Origin: Affinundibacterium fentianense
GTDB lineage: Bacteria > Pseudomonadota > Gammaproteobacteria > Burkholderiales > Burkholderiaceae_D
Reading direction: 5' to 3'
Assembly (NCBI RefSeq): GCF_018139545.1
Contig: NZ_JAGSPJ010000007.1
Span: 217,603 to 281,602, forward strand
DNA: 64,000 nucleotides
The position numbers were made by a program, and so were the translations under genes. The notes under the pieces were generated by a model. That model did no database searches. It saw only the letters and a list, made by a program, of their open reading frames with translations, and was not told the origin of the DNA. This document shows positions 1 through 11,000 of the stretch, one piece after another; within the stretch, counting starts at the first letter, position 1; every line of letters begins with the position of its first letter.

Positions 1-924
1 AATCTCATCGGTTGGGCTTTAAGCTTTTCTTTGATTGGTATTTGGTTCAATTATCGACAAATTGCCAAACATCGGCTTCGTGTTTTATTGAGTGGCGCGC
101 TGGGCGTCTGTGTGGGACTCTTAGGTGGGGCGATGGTCGGTGCCTTGATTAAGGGAAAAAATATCGTGCAGAGCATTGAGCAAGATGCGCCGAATGTCAT
201 CAAAGTCGCCCTGATCCTTGGGGTGATTTATGCACTACTCATTGGTATGGTGGCAGGTTGGCGGAACAAGAACTATGAAACGATTAATGCTCAGTTGGAA
301 TTAGAAGCCGAGCGTGAGAAGAATGCACGACAAGCCAGTGAATCCCAACTGCGCCTATTACGGGCACAGATTGAACCCCATTTCCTTTTTAATACCTTGG
401 GCGCGGTGCAACAGTTGGCAGAACAAGGAGCACCGCAAGCCGCGCAACTGACAGCGAACTTGATTGTATTTTTGCGGGCAAGTATGAGTGAGATGCGTTC
501 AGATCAAATTAGTCTTGCGGAAGAATTTCAATTAGTGCGTGCGTATCTTGAGGTCATGCAAGTAAGAATGGGGTCGCGTCTGGAATTCCATTTGGACTTA
601 CCACGCGATTTGGGCGACATAAAGCTTCCAAGTATGGTCTTGTTGACGCTCGCTGAGAATGCGATCAAGCATGGTATTGAACCATCGCTGCGTGGTGGAT
701 CCATTCAGATTTCAGCAAGCAAAATCGAAGACACCGTGGTGGTATTGGTGCAAGATAGTGGCATAGGTTTGAGTGATAAGCCGAGTACTGGAATCGGTCT
801 CCAAAATGTACGAGATCGCTTGCGCTTGTTGTACGGTGCGCGAGCCGAGCTTGCTATCAGCGAAGTTGAGACGGGTGGCGTATTGGCGGAATTGCGCATG
901 CCAATTATTCCACAAGGTGTTTAA
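1..924 (+). CDS. LytS/YehU-type sensor histidine kinase, 5' end outside window
   Basis: Inner-membrane sensor kinase of the His_kinase (PF06580) class. The frame is open from base 1 with no stop, so the N-terminus lies left of the window. Two hydrophobic stretches are visible early (around LLSGALGVCVGLLGGAMVG and VALILGVIYALLIGMVAG), followed by a charged coiled linker. The phosphoacceptor box reads EPHFLFNTLGAVQQLAE. The ATPase domain shows LTLAENAIKHGI and DSGIGL...GIGLQNVRDRL. The LytTR response regulator follows after about 60 bases, so the two almost certainly form a two-component pair. The signal sensed cannot be read from the sequence. Confidence 0.93.
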   Translation, partial: NLIGWALSFSLIGIWFNYRQIAKHRLRVLLSGALGVCVGLLGGAMVGALIKGKNIVQSIEQDAPNVIKVALILGVIYALLIGMVAGWRNKNYETINAQLELEAEREKNARQASESQLRLLRAQIEPHFLFNTLGAVQQLAEQGAPQAAQLTANLIVFLRASMSEMRSDQISLAEEFQLVRAYLEVMQVRMGSRLEFHLDLPRDLGDIKLPSMVLLTLAENAIKHGIEPSLRGGSIQISASKIEDTVVVLVQDSGIGLSDKPSTGIGLQNVRDRLRLLYGARAELAISEVETGGVLAELRMPIIPQGV

Positions 925-983
925 ATCAGAGTTTGAAGATCGAATTGATGAATGCAAACGCTCAGTTAACCACAGGAAAATTC

Positions 984-1733
984 ATGAACATCAAAATCTT
1001 AATTGCAGAAGACGAACCCTTAATGCAAACGCGGCTCCGAACTCTCTTGGAAAAACTGTGGCCAGAAGCGAATATCGTCATGATTGCTGAAAATGGGAAC
1101 GATGCTTGGGATGGTTTTTTAGAGCACCAACCAGAATTAGTTTTTCTTGATATTCGTATGCCTGGCTTGTCTGGTTTACAGGTTGCGCAAAAAATTGGTC
1201 ATGCTGCGCATATTGTTTTCATTACCGCCTACGACCAATACGCGATTGAGGCATTCGAGGCAGGTGCGATAGATTACCTGCTTAAACCCGTACAAGAGGA
1301 ACGTCTGGAAAAGTCCTTGCAAAGAGTTGAAATGAAATTGCGGTCTAACCCAGCAGATATCAGCGCAGTGTTGAAAAATTTGCAGGCGTTAATGCCGAGT
1401 CAAAAGCATGAAAGAATCAAGTGGATTAAAGCCAGTGTTGGTAAGCAAATTCGATTGATTGATGTCGACGACATCTTATTTTTTCAATCAGACACGAAAT
1501 ACACGCGCGTAGTATTGGCCGAGTTTGAAGCCTTGGTGCGAACCCCTTTGAAGGACTTATTGGAGGGTTTGGACACCGAACGATACTGGCAAGTGCATCG
1601 TTCCACAGTCGTGAATGTGAAAGCAATCGCTGCCGCAGAACGGCTGGATGCGGAACGCATGCAGCTATTAATCAAAGGACATGCCGAGAAGTTACTGGTT
1701 AGTAGAAACTTTACGCATCTCTTTCGAGACTAG
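984..1733 (+). CDS. LytTR-family response regulator
   Basis: Two-component DNA-binding response regulator of 249 residues. An N-terminal receiver domain has the acidic pair EDE, the phosphoacceptor Asp in VFLDIRMPGLSG and the conserved Lys in DYLLKPV. A C-terminal LytTR domain follows (KWIKASVGKQIRLIDVDDI... VHRSTVVNVKAI). An upstream TTG at 933 is in frame, but ATG 984 is preceded by CAGGAAAA at good spacing and begins directly at the receiver domain (MNIKILIAEDEP), so 984 is preferred. It is the likely partner of the kinase just upstream. Possible targets include the protease gene downstream, but that is only inference. Confidence 0.93.
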   Translation: MNIKILIAEDEPLMQTRLRTLLEKLWPEANIVMIAENGNDAWDGFLEHQPELVFLDIRMPGLSGLQVAQKIGHAAHIVFITAYDQYAIEAFEAGAIDYLLKPVQEERLEKSLQRVEMKLRSNPADISAVLKNLQALMPSQKHERIKWIKASVGKQIRLIDVDDILFFQSDTKYTRVVLAEFEALVRTPLKDLLEGLDTERYWQVHRSTVVNVKAIAAAERLDAERMQLLIKGHAEKLLVSRNFTHLFRD

Positions 1734-3641
<1,908 letters not shown>

Positions 3642-3659
3642 TGTGAATCGCTATGTGTA

Positions 3660-3692
3660 AAAAAAGCCTGGTGCTTCACCAGGCTTTTTTTT
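3660..3692. terminator. bidirectional intrinsic terminator
   Basis: Perfect 8-bp stem GCCTGGTG / CACCAGGC with a CTT loop, flanked by an A run on the left and a T run on the right. It sits between convergent genes and can end both the protease transcript (+) and the bicarbonate-permease transcript (-). The last T bases overlap the stop codon of the minus-strand gene. Confidence 0.9.
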
Positions 3693-4692
3693 ATGGTGCG
3701 GCGAATCCATACAATTGACTTGCGATAGAGATGTAAAGAGGAATACCACATAGCAAATTCAGCGGAAAGGTTAAACCTAGAGACATGCCTATATAGAGAC
3801 TAGGATTCGCTTCCGGTATGGCGTATCGAATGACGGCAGGCACCGCAATATAGGACGCGCTCGATGCTAGGACCATTAAGAGGATGGCATCACCGAGTGA
3901 AACTTGGCAGACCCATGCTAGCGATAGAGCGATCGCCGCATGGCATAGTGGCGCGACGACGGCAAATACCAGTATCCATGGTGACTGCTGGCGTAGCCCA
4001 CTTAAGTTCCGGGCTGCCAATAATCCCATGTCGAGTAAGAAGAAGGCTAATAGTCCTTTGAATAGATCAACTGAGAATGGTCGCATGATTGCCTCTCCGG
4101 TCGCACCGCTGATGATCCCGATTAGTAAGGAACCAATTAGCAGCAATTGCGCGCCATCCGTCAGTGATTCATGGAGTAGCTTACTGATCGAGTGCGGTGA
4201 ATCCGTGTGACTCGATGTTGCGCTTAGATTTCGATTGGCAGTCAGTTTTTGTCGTTGGCGGTTCGCGAAAAAGATCGCAATGATCATCGCGGGTGATTCC
4301 ATTAATGCCATTGCTGCCGCCATATAGCCGCCAAAGTCGATATGTCTTTGTTCGAGTACCTGTGTCGCTGTAATAAAAGTGACCGCACTGACTGAACCAT
4401 ATGTTGCTGCAACCGCTGCGGCGTCGAAACTTGAAATAAACAGACGCAAAACTTGGTAAGCGAGTAAAGGAATAATAATGGCCAATCCAATTGCGCATGC
4501 AAGTGAGAGGATAACTTGATTCGTCATTCCCGTTTTTGCAATCGCAAATCCTCCCTTTAGTCCCAGCGCCATCAGCAAATACAGAGACAAAAAGCGTGAT
4601 ATGGCAGGCGGAATCTCTAAATTTGATCGACAAGCACCAGCGAAAAGTCCAAAAAGAAAAAATAATATGACAGGATCGGTAAAGCTCGGCAT
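3691..4692 (-). CDS. SbtA-like sodium-dependent bicarbonate permease
   Basis: Polytopic inner-membrane protein of 333 residues with about ten hydrophobic segments. It matches my memory of the Sbt_1 (PF05982) family: the opening MPSFTDPVILFFLFGLFAGA, then GLKGG in the second helix and the TYGSVSAVTFITA region. Cyanobacterial SbtA takes up bicarbonate with sodium; proteobacterial members are mostly uncharacterised. The ATG is preceded by AGGAAT at good spacing. It is divergent from a LysR regulator 99 bases away, as is common for inorganic-carbon genes under CbbR-type control. No rubisco or carboxysome gene is in the window, so a carbon-fixation role is not supported here; supply of bicarbonate to carboxylases is an alternative. 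Confidence 0.8.
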   Translation of the reverse strand: MPSFTDPVILFFLFGLFAGACRSNLEIPPAISRFLSLYLLMALGLKGGFAIAKTGMTNQVILSLACAIGLAIIIPLLAYQVLRLFISSFDAAAVAATYGSVSAVTFITATQVLEQRHIDFGGYMAAAMALMESPAMIIAIFFANRQRQKLTANRNLSATSSHTDSPHSISKLLHESLTDGAQLLLIGSLLIGIISGATGEAIMRPFSVDLFKGLLAFFLLDMGLLAARNLSGLRQQSPWILVFAVVAPLCHAAIALSLAWVCQVSLGDAILLMVLASSASYIAVPAVIRYAIPEANPSLYIGMSLGLTFPLNLLCGIPLYISIASQLYGFAAP

Positions 4693-4760
4693 CTAAGTAA
4701 TTCCTTCTAGCGTGTTGTGAGTGGGCGCGATTGTAGAGTGATCGTTGTATAGAGTAAAAT

Positions 4761-4775
4761 CAATAATAATGATTG
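4761..4775. promoter_or_regulatory. candidate LysR-type operator between divergent genes
   Basis: In the 99-base gap between the permease and the LysR gene there is an inverted repeat CAAT-N7-ATTG, which also fits the loose T-N11-A LysR rule. The surrounding DNA is AT-rich. Assignment rests on position and symmetry only. Confidence 0.3.
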
Positions 4776-4791
4776 TTACCATAGACTAAAT

Positions 4792-5679
4792 ATGATGAAT
4801 ATCACTTTTCGACAGCTCAGAGTGTTACTCGCTGTGGCCGAATGTCGAAATATCACTGCTGCAGCGCATGCGTGCCACATTACCCAGCCTACCGTCTCGA
4901 TGCAGTTAAAGGCCTTGGCTGAAGAGTTTGGTTTACCTTTGCACGAAGTGGTCGGGAAACAGGTTTATCTCACATCCGCAGGCGAGGCCGTAGTTCAGTC
5001 TGCGTTATTGTTGGAAAAGGAAATGAATTATCTCGAGCAAACACTGAACGCCCTAAAGGGTCACACGAAGGGGCAATTACGTGTCGCGGTGGTCAGCACG
5101 GCAAAATATTTCGTGCCACGAATGTTGGGGAATTTCTGCAAGCAATATCCAGAGATCGATATTGCCTTTGAAGTCTTGAATCGAGACGGGGTTGTGAATC
5201 GACTCAAGGCGAATGCGGATGACTTATATATTATGTCGATGCCGCCAAGTGATATGGATCTTGAGCGTCATCAATTTATGGAAAACCCACTTGTTTTGAT
5301 TGCACCGCTAGACCATCGTTTTGCGAGCCGAAAACGCATCAAACTTGACCAAATCGAAAACGAACAATTTGTGCTACGTGAGGCTGGCTCAGGCACACGT
5401 ATGGCATGCAATCGTTTTTTTGAAGCCCATCAACTCAAGCCCAAGATTCGTCTTGAGCTGGGCAGCAATGAGGCGATTAAGCAAGCTGTCGCTGGGGGCC
5501 TTGGCATCGCGGTGATTTCACGTCATGCTTTAAATCATCAACCTGCATCGGAAGGATTGGTGGTGTTGCCTGTTGCGGAATTTCCTATTCATTCGAATTG
5601 GTGGATTATCTACCCGCAGGGTAAGCGGTTGTCGCCTATCGCATCAGTTTTTTTTGAACATCTGCAAGACTGGGCTTAG
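4792..5679 (+). CDS. LysR-family transcriptional regulator, CbbR/CysB-like
   Basis: DNA-binding regulator of 295 residues with the usual LysR layout. The winged helix-turn-helix is at residues 1-62 (FRQLRVLLAVAECRNITAAA... TQPTVSMQLKALAEEFG). A linker helix and a periplasmic-binding-like effector domain follow, the latter containing LREAGSGTR, a sequence common in CbbR-type members. It is divergently arranged with the SbtA-like permease, so it most likely controls that gene and its own expression. The effector is unknown. The start is one of two adjacent ATG codons. Confidence 0.9.
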   Translation: MMNITFRQLRVLLAVAECRNITAAAHACHITQPTVSMQLKALAEEFGLPLHEVVGKQVYLTSAGEAVVQSALLLEKEMNYLEQTLNALKGHTKGQLRVAVVSTAKYFVPRMLGNFCKQYPEIDIAFEVLNRDGVVNRLKANADDLYIMSMPPSDMDLERHQFMENPLVLIAPLDHRFASRKRIKLDQIENEQFVLREAGSGTRMACNRFFEAHQLKPKIRLELGSNEAIKQAVAGGLGIAVISRHALNHQPASEGLVVLPVAEFPIHSNWWIIYPQGKRLSPIASVFFEHLQDWA

Positions 5680-5754
5680 GGATGGAATAGAGCGGATCTG
5701 ATGAAAAATTTTCTTGCTACACCATACTATTGTGTGGCGCGCGCTATTGCCGTT

Positions 5755-7815
5755 TTATTTGTTTGCATTCGATGCGAGCGATAAATGTTTTAATTGCCGT
5801 ATCTCCATTATCTGCGCTTCGGTCGTTCCTAGCGAGCGTGCGATGGCTAAATTTTCCATAGCCAAAGTCGGTTCATTCAGTTCGGCATAGGCGCGCGCAG
5901 CAAGCAAGTAAATTTGAGGGTTGGTTTGTTTCGTTCTGAGCGCATGGTCGATGGAGGACCGTGCGCGAGCGCTATGTCCGAGCGTTGCTTCGATGCAAGC
6001 TGCTTGAATCACCAACCAACTATCATTTGGACTACGTGCTAAACGCACGGACAACAGTTCGAGTGATCTCTGAAAAGCAGCATGCGCTTCTTGCGTGCGA
6101 GTTGGGTCAAGAATAAGCGCCTCAGCGAAGGAGTTCCAAACTTCGTAGCTCTGTGGATTCTGTTGTATGGATTTTTCGAATGCAGATAAGGCAATCGCCA
6201 GTTCGCCACGTGCGAACTGAGTTTGCCCTAAGCGTAGATACAACACCGCATCTGGACGTACTTGTAAGCCCTGTTGAAGTACTTGTAAGGCTTCTTCTTT
6301 ACGGTTTAGGCCATCAAGCGTGGTTGCCAAGAAACCATACGAGAGTGTGACATCAGGGTGATGTTGAATACTCAGTCGAAACTGTTGTTCAGCTTCTGCG
6401 TGTTTGACCTGATTTAATAGCGCGACGCCCTTAAGATTAAGCAATAGCCAGTCGAACGGAAATTTTTTTAACGCTAAATCACTGGCTTGAATTGTTTTTT
6501 CGAATTGGCGCGATAATAACAAGACCCGAACTTCCGTTTGCCACGCGAGCAAATTGTCGGGTTGCAGTTCTTTTGCTTTACGCGCAGCTTTGATCGCCAA
6601 TTCGAAATCTTGCCTTGGATCGAGCACCAAAGCGAGGGCGATCTGACTGACCGCGAGATTCGGGTTAAGACTTTGCGCAAGTTGCGAGCTGGCCTTTGCT
6701 TTGCCTAACCAGAATTCATCTGGATTGTTGCTACGGTAGCGGTAGCTATATACGATGGAAAGTCCAGCGATTGCAGCAGCATTGTTAGGATCACGTTCTA
6801 AAATACGATTGAAATGTTGGGTCGCCGCGTCTAGCATGGGCGGAAGGTCGTATCGTGCTAGTGCTCGCATGCCCAATTTAAATTCACGACTTGCGGAAAA
6901 AGGGATGAATGCTTGGAGTTTCCATTTCCAATCATCTGGTGCATTAAGAATAACACCACCCACCAATAATGCACCGCAAAGTGTGAAACCGACTTGCAAA
7001 CGTCGCCTTTTATACCGTGCCGCTTGAAGTTGTTGCGACAATTGCTGCAGTTCGCTCCCAGACAAACTGCCGGAACCACCTTCGGCATCGATTTGCTGAT
7101 TGCACGCCTCAATTAGGTCTTGATAGCTGATTCGATTGATTTCCTCTTCGCTTAGCATGGATAGAATCAGTTCTCGGATTGCTGGCGTGACGGCTGTTGG
7201 CCAGCTCCAATGCTCGGAATGTTGTTCGTCGTCAGGAATAATCCCGGTCAACATACGATAGAAAATCACCGCCAGCGCCCGGAGATTGTTAGGCCGATCG
7301 GAAGGCAATTTCGAAGTGAAGCTTGATAGCAAATTGAGAATTCTGATGTGCTGATTTTGGTCAATCAGAAGATGGTTAGCTTGGAGTGCAATATCCACTA
7401 ATCCCGCGGCCTGTGCTTCCAGTAATGCCGCTGCAAGTTGTCGGATGTGCATTAGCGCGGCTAAGAGTTTGTTATGCCGCTGTGCAATCCATGTGTTGAG
7501 ATCGGATCCCTGCACATACTCAGTAACGATGAAGGTAGAAGTGTCGCTGGCTTCTAAAGCGTGAATTTTTGCGAAAGCACGATGACTAAGTGAGGCTGCG
7601 ATGCGCGCACGCTGCAGAAACACCGCCGTCTCTTCATTGTTTAAGCGGATCTCGGTAATCACAACTAAGCGATGTAGATGTTTGTCCCAAGCGCCGTAAC
7701 TAATCCAATGAGGATGATCGGTCACCATGCGGAAACGCAACTCATAGTGTTGCAAGCTGAGCGGCAGGTCACGCATCATGGTATTGTCGTTGAGATCGTA
7801 GACTTCACTTGGCAT
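5755..7815 (-). CDS. pseudokinase-TPR membrane protein
   Basis: Protein of 686 residues with no obvious close named relative. Residues 20-240 have a eukaryotic-type Ser/Thr kinase fold pattern (TEYVQGSDLNTWI hinge region, ALAVIFYRMLTGIIP in the C-lobe), but the catalytic residues are missing. The HRD motif is replaced by DIA (141-143), DFG by NLL (161-163), the VAIK Lys position is not Lys, and the activation segment is shortened. A single transmembrane helix lies near 273-291. The C-terminal half is a TPR array (for example LERDPNNAAAIAGLSIVYSYR). It is probably a signalling scaffold rather than an enzyme. The SNF2 ATPase gene lies 186 bases upstream on the same strand. Confidence 0.75.
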   Translation of the reverse strand: MPSEVYDLNDNTMMRDLPLSLQHYELRFRMVTDHPHWISYGAWDKHLHRLVVITEIRLNNEETAVFLQRARIAASLSHRAFAKIHALEASDTSTFIVTEYVQGSDLNTWIAQRHNKLLAALMHIRQLAAALLEAQAAGLVDIALQANHLLIDQNQHIRILNLLSSFTSKLPSDRPNNLRALAVIFYRMLTGIIPDDEQHSEHWSWPTAVTPAIRELILSMLSEEEINRISYQDLIEACNQQIDAEGGSGSLSGSELQQLSQQLQAARYKRRRLQVGFTLCGALLVGGVILNAPDDWKWKLQAFIPFSASREFKLGMRALARYDLPPMLDAATQHFNRILERDPNNAAAIAGLSIVYSYRYRSNNPDEFWLGKAKASSQLAQSLNPNLAVSQIALALVLDPRQDFELAIKAARKAKELQPDNLLAWQTEVRVLLLSRQFEKTIQASDLALKKFPFDWLLLNLKGVALLNQVKHAEAEQQFRLSIQHHPDVTLSYGFLATTLDGLNRKEEALQVLQQGLQVRPDAVLYLRLGQTQFARGELAIALSAFEKSIQQNPQSYEVWNSFAEALILDPTRTQEAHAAFQRSLELLSVRLARSPNDSWLVIQAACIEATLGHSARARSSIDHALRTKQTNPQIYLLAARAYAELNEPTLAMENLAIARSLGTTEAQIMEIRQLKHLSLASNANK

Positions 7816-8001
7816 GGTAACTCGTATGAAAAATACAATCTCACTTTATAAGACTGGGTTGGGGACTGGGGTTGCAAGCGCATGAAGGTCGCGAAGTGCG
7901 AGTGTGTAAGCTCAACCATATCATTGAAATGCATTGCTGTAGTTGATTTTTGTTCTTTGAGTTTGCTTTGCACGACGAATTGGATGTCGGGTCGATGCAA
8001 T

Positions 8002-11000
8002 CTAAGCACTTTCTTTGAGCAACTGTAATAAAGCATCGGTATCGAGACGCCCACTTGTATCACCGCCTTCTAATAAACTATCCGCAAGATCACGTTTTTC
8101 CGCATGCAAAGCAATAATGCGCTCCTCGATGGTATCTTGGGTCACCAGTCGATAAACGGTGACCGGGCGTTGTTGTCCCATGCGGTGCGCACGATCTGAT
8201 GCTTGATCTTCAACTGCTGGATTCCACCAAGGATCAAGGTGGATCACATAGTCTGCTGCCGTCAAATTGAGTCCAGTACCACCCGCTTTCAAGCTAATCA
8301 GGAAAATATCGCCCGAGCCCGCCTGAAATGCATCGACCCGTTTCTTTCTCTCGATTGCGGTGGTTCCGCCATCAAGGTATTGATAATCGATTCCTGCCTC
8401 GTCTAACCACGCGCGGACGATAGCAAGATGGTCGACAAATTGACTAAACACTAAGGCCTTGTGCCGATTCTCCAGAAGTTCTTGAATTGTGTGTTGCAAG
8501 ACCGTGAGCTTGCTACCCGTCATCTGCGCGTTTTTTAGTACGAGTCTAGGGTGACAGCAAAACCTTCTAAGTTTCGTAATCTCGGCCAAGACCTGCATCG
8601 ATTGGCCTGAATTGGGCTCGAGTTGTGCAATTTTATCGACTGCTTCCTGCCTGAGGGCCTCATATAAATGACGTTCTTCATCGCTTAAGGCCACCTGTAA
8701 TTGAATTTCAGTTCGAGGCGGCAGCTCACTCAGTACTTGTGTTTTGGTGCGTCGTAGAATAAACGCTTGGATGAGTTTTTTGAGGTGAATCCGTGCCTCT
8801 TTGTCACCTTTCTCTATCGGTTGGCTAAACTTTTCGGTGAAGTGTTCTCGCGATCCAAGTAGACCCGGATTAATGAAACGGAAAAGATTCCACAACTCAC
8901 CCAAGTGATTTTCAACCGGCGTACCACTTGCAATCATTTTGAAATTGGCTTGCAATGCCATCGCTGCTTGACTGCGTTTGGTCGCTGCATTCTTGATGAC
9001 TTGGGCTTCATCTAAGACGATACTATGCCAATGCTGTGCTGCGAACGCTTCCGCATCTTGTTGTAGCATGCCATAGCTTGCAATCACGATATCGAATGGG
9101 CCAAGATGATCGAGTGTGCGATTGCGCTGATAGGCACGAATACGCAAGGTTGGTGCAAAGCGCGCGACTTCACTTTGCCAATTCATCGCAACGGAAATCG
9201 GCGCGATCACCAAGGCAGGTCCCTCTGGTGCTCGCGATACTAGCAGCGCGAGAGTTTGCACGGTTTTTCCTAGACCCATATCGTCTGCTAGACAAGCACC
9301 CACACCCCAATGCGCCAGTCTCGCCAGCCATCGAAAACCGTCTAGCTGATAGTCTCGTAATTGCGCTTGTAAAGTCGATGGAACTTGTGGCATGAATTCT
9401 GCGATGGATTCGATTCTGCTGATTTGATCGCGCCACGCTTGATCAGTTTTGAGTTCACCTACTTCGTTTGCGAGTTCCGTCAGTACACCCGCTGCGAGTG
9501 AATGGATCCGAATACCCTCTTTACCCTGGGCCTCGCCAAAACGTCGCAGCTCATCTAAACGTTTTCGAAATGTCTCTGTTAATGCGAGAAAATCATTGTC
9601 TCCTAATTTCAAGAAACGGCCTTTGCTGCTTTCTGCCATTTGTAGCAAGTCGCGTAAAGCCAGTACTCGACCATCGTCCAGACTCACCTCACCGCCGGCG
9701 ACGAACCATTCGCCTTGCTTCTTTATACTGAGGCGCAGCTGACCTAAGGAACGTTGTCCTTGCAGACGGAAACGTTCCCCTTCAGGCCATACCAATTGTA
9801 TTTCAGTATCAGGGAGTGACTTAAGTTCACTGAGTAGTTCTAGACACTGCTGCGGGTCTTGCCATTGCCATTCGTGATAGTCTTCTATCGCTTCTTGAAA
9901 AGTAGGGCAAGCAGCGATGATTGCCTGCATGCGTTTTTTCTCTTCTACCAAGTCACGGCGCGCTTGTACCGTTCCTCCTTCCACTTCACCAAATAAATTT
10001 GCGGCTCCCTTGCCCGGTGCAAACCAGGCACCTTCTGTCAGCGGTCGCACTAAGAGCTGTAGACGTAGTCCCTCCTTCAAGGGAAGGAGATGGGCGTAGA
10101 TCGTAGTGTCAGCATCAATGGATTGAAATTGTTGTGCGAGTTCAGGTAGATCGGAATGAATTGTCAGGTGGGGGGCGATCGCAGCAATCACATCTACCAA
10201 TTGGCCTTTCGCGGCAATTGGTACGGTCAGTCCGGTTCCCAGTATGCCTGCAATCTGCTTAATCTCCGAATTGGATGTATAAATTGCGAGCCGTGTTGGC
10301 GTTTCTTTTCGGATCACATAGGCTTGCTGCGTATGGATAGGCGGCTCCAATTGGAGACTGATGTGCTGATCTCTTTCTTTTAAAATCAAGGCGAGATCAG
10401 CACTGACGATATCGATCCTGACATCGGGAGCGTCACTCCAATAAACTTGAGGATGATTGACTAACAACGGTAAGGCGCGGTCGGTGTCAAGCTGGTATTC
10501 CGCTTGTCCATAGTAGTGGTCGCTACTTTTTTGTAGACATCCGAGGATTTGTTTATCTTGCAGACTCAAAAAGCCGAGTTTTTCTTGTTCTTGGACGAGG
10601 CGTCTAAGTGCGATAGGGCGCCCCTTACTCCACACGGCTTTCGCACTGCGTTTCTGTTCGCGAGGTTCGAGTGCAATGTCATCCTTGTGTAGGGTAAGTA
10701 GCCATATGAGGCGTTGGTCGGTACTGTCTTTCTGTTGCTGTTGTTGGCTTAGTTGACTTAATGCGGTCAACGCACGCTGCCAAGACTCTTCACGTTGCAA
10801 TGCCAAATACAGAGGCCGCATTCGATGTTGGGTGTGCCAATTTGGGAGCTGCGCTGGTTCGCCGTATTGTTTCACGAGCAAGGCGTCAGTTTCTGCAGCT
10901 AGCCAGGTATAGCCATGTTGGGTGTAAAGCTGCAGTGCGGCCTTGAGTCGCGATAGCGCATCGTCGCGATTTGGTTCACTTTCCCAAAAAAGGGCGAGAC

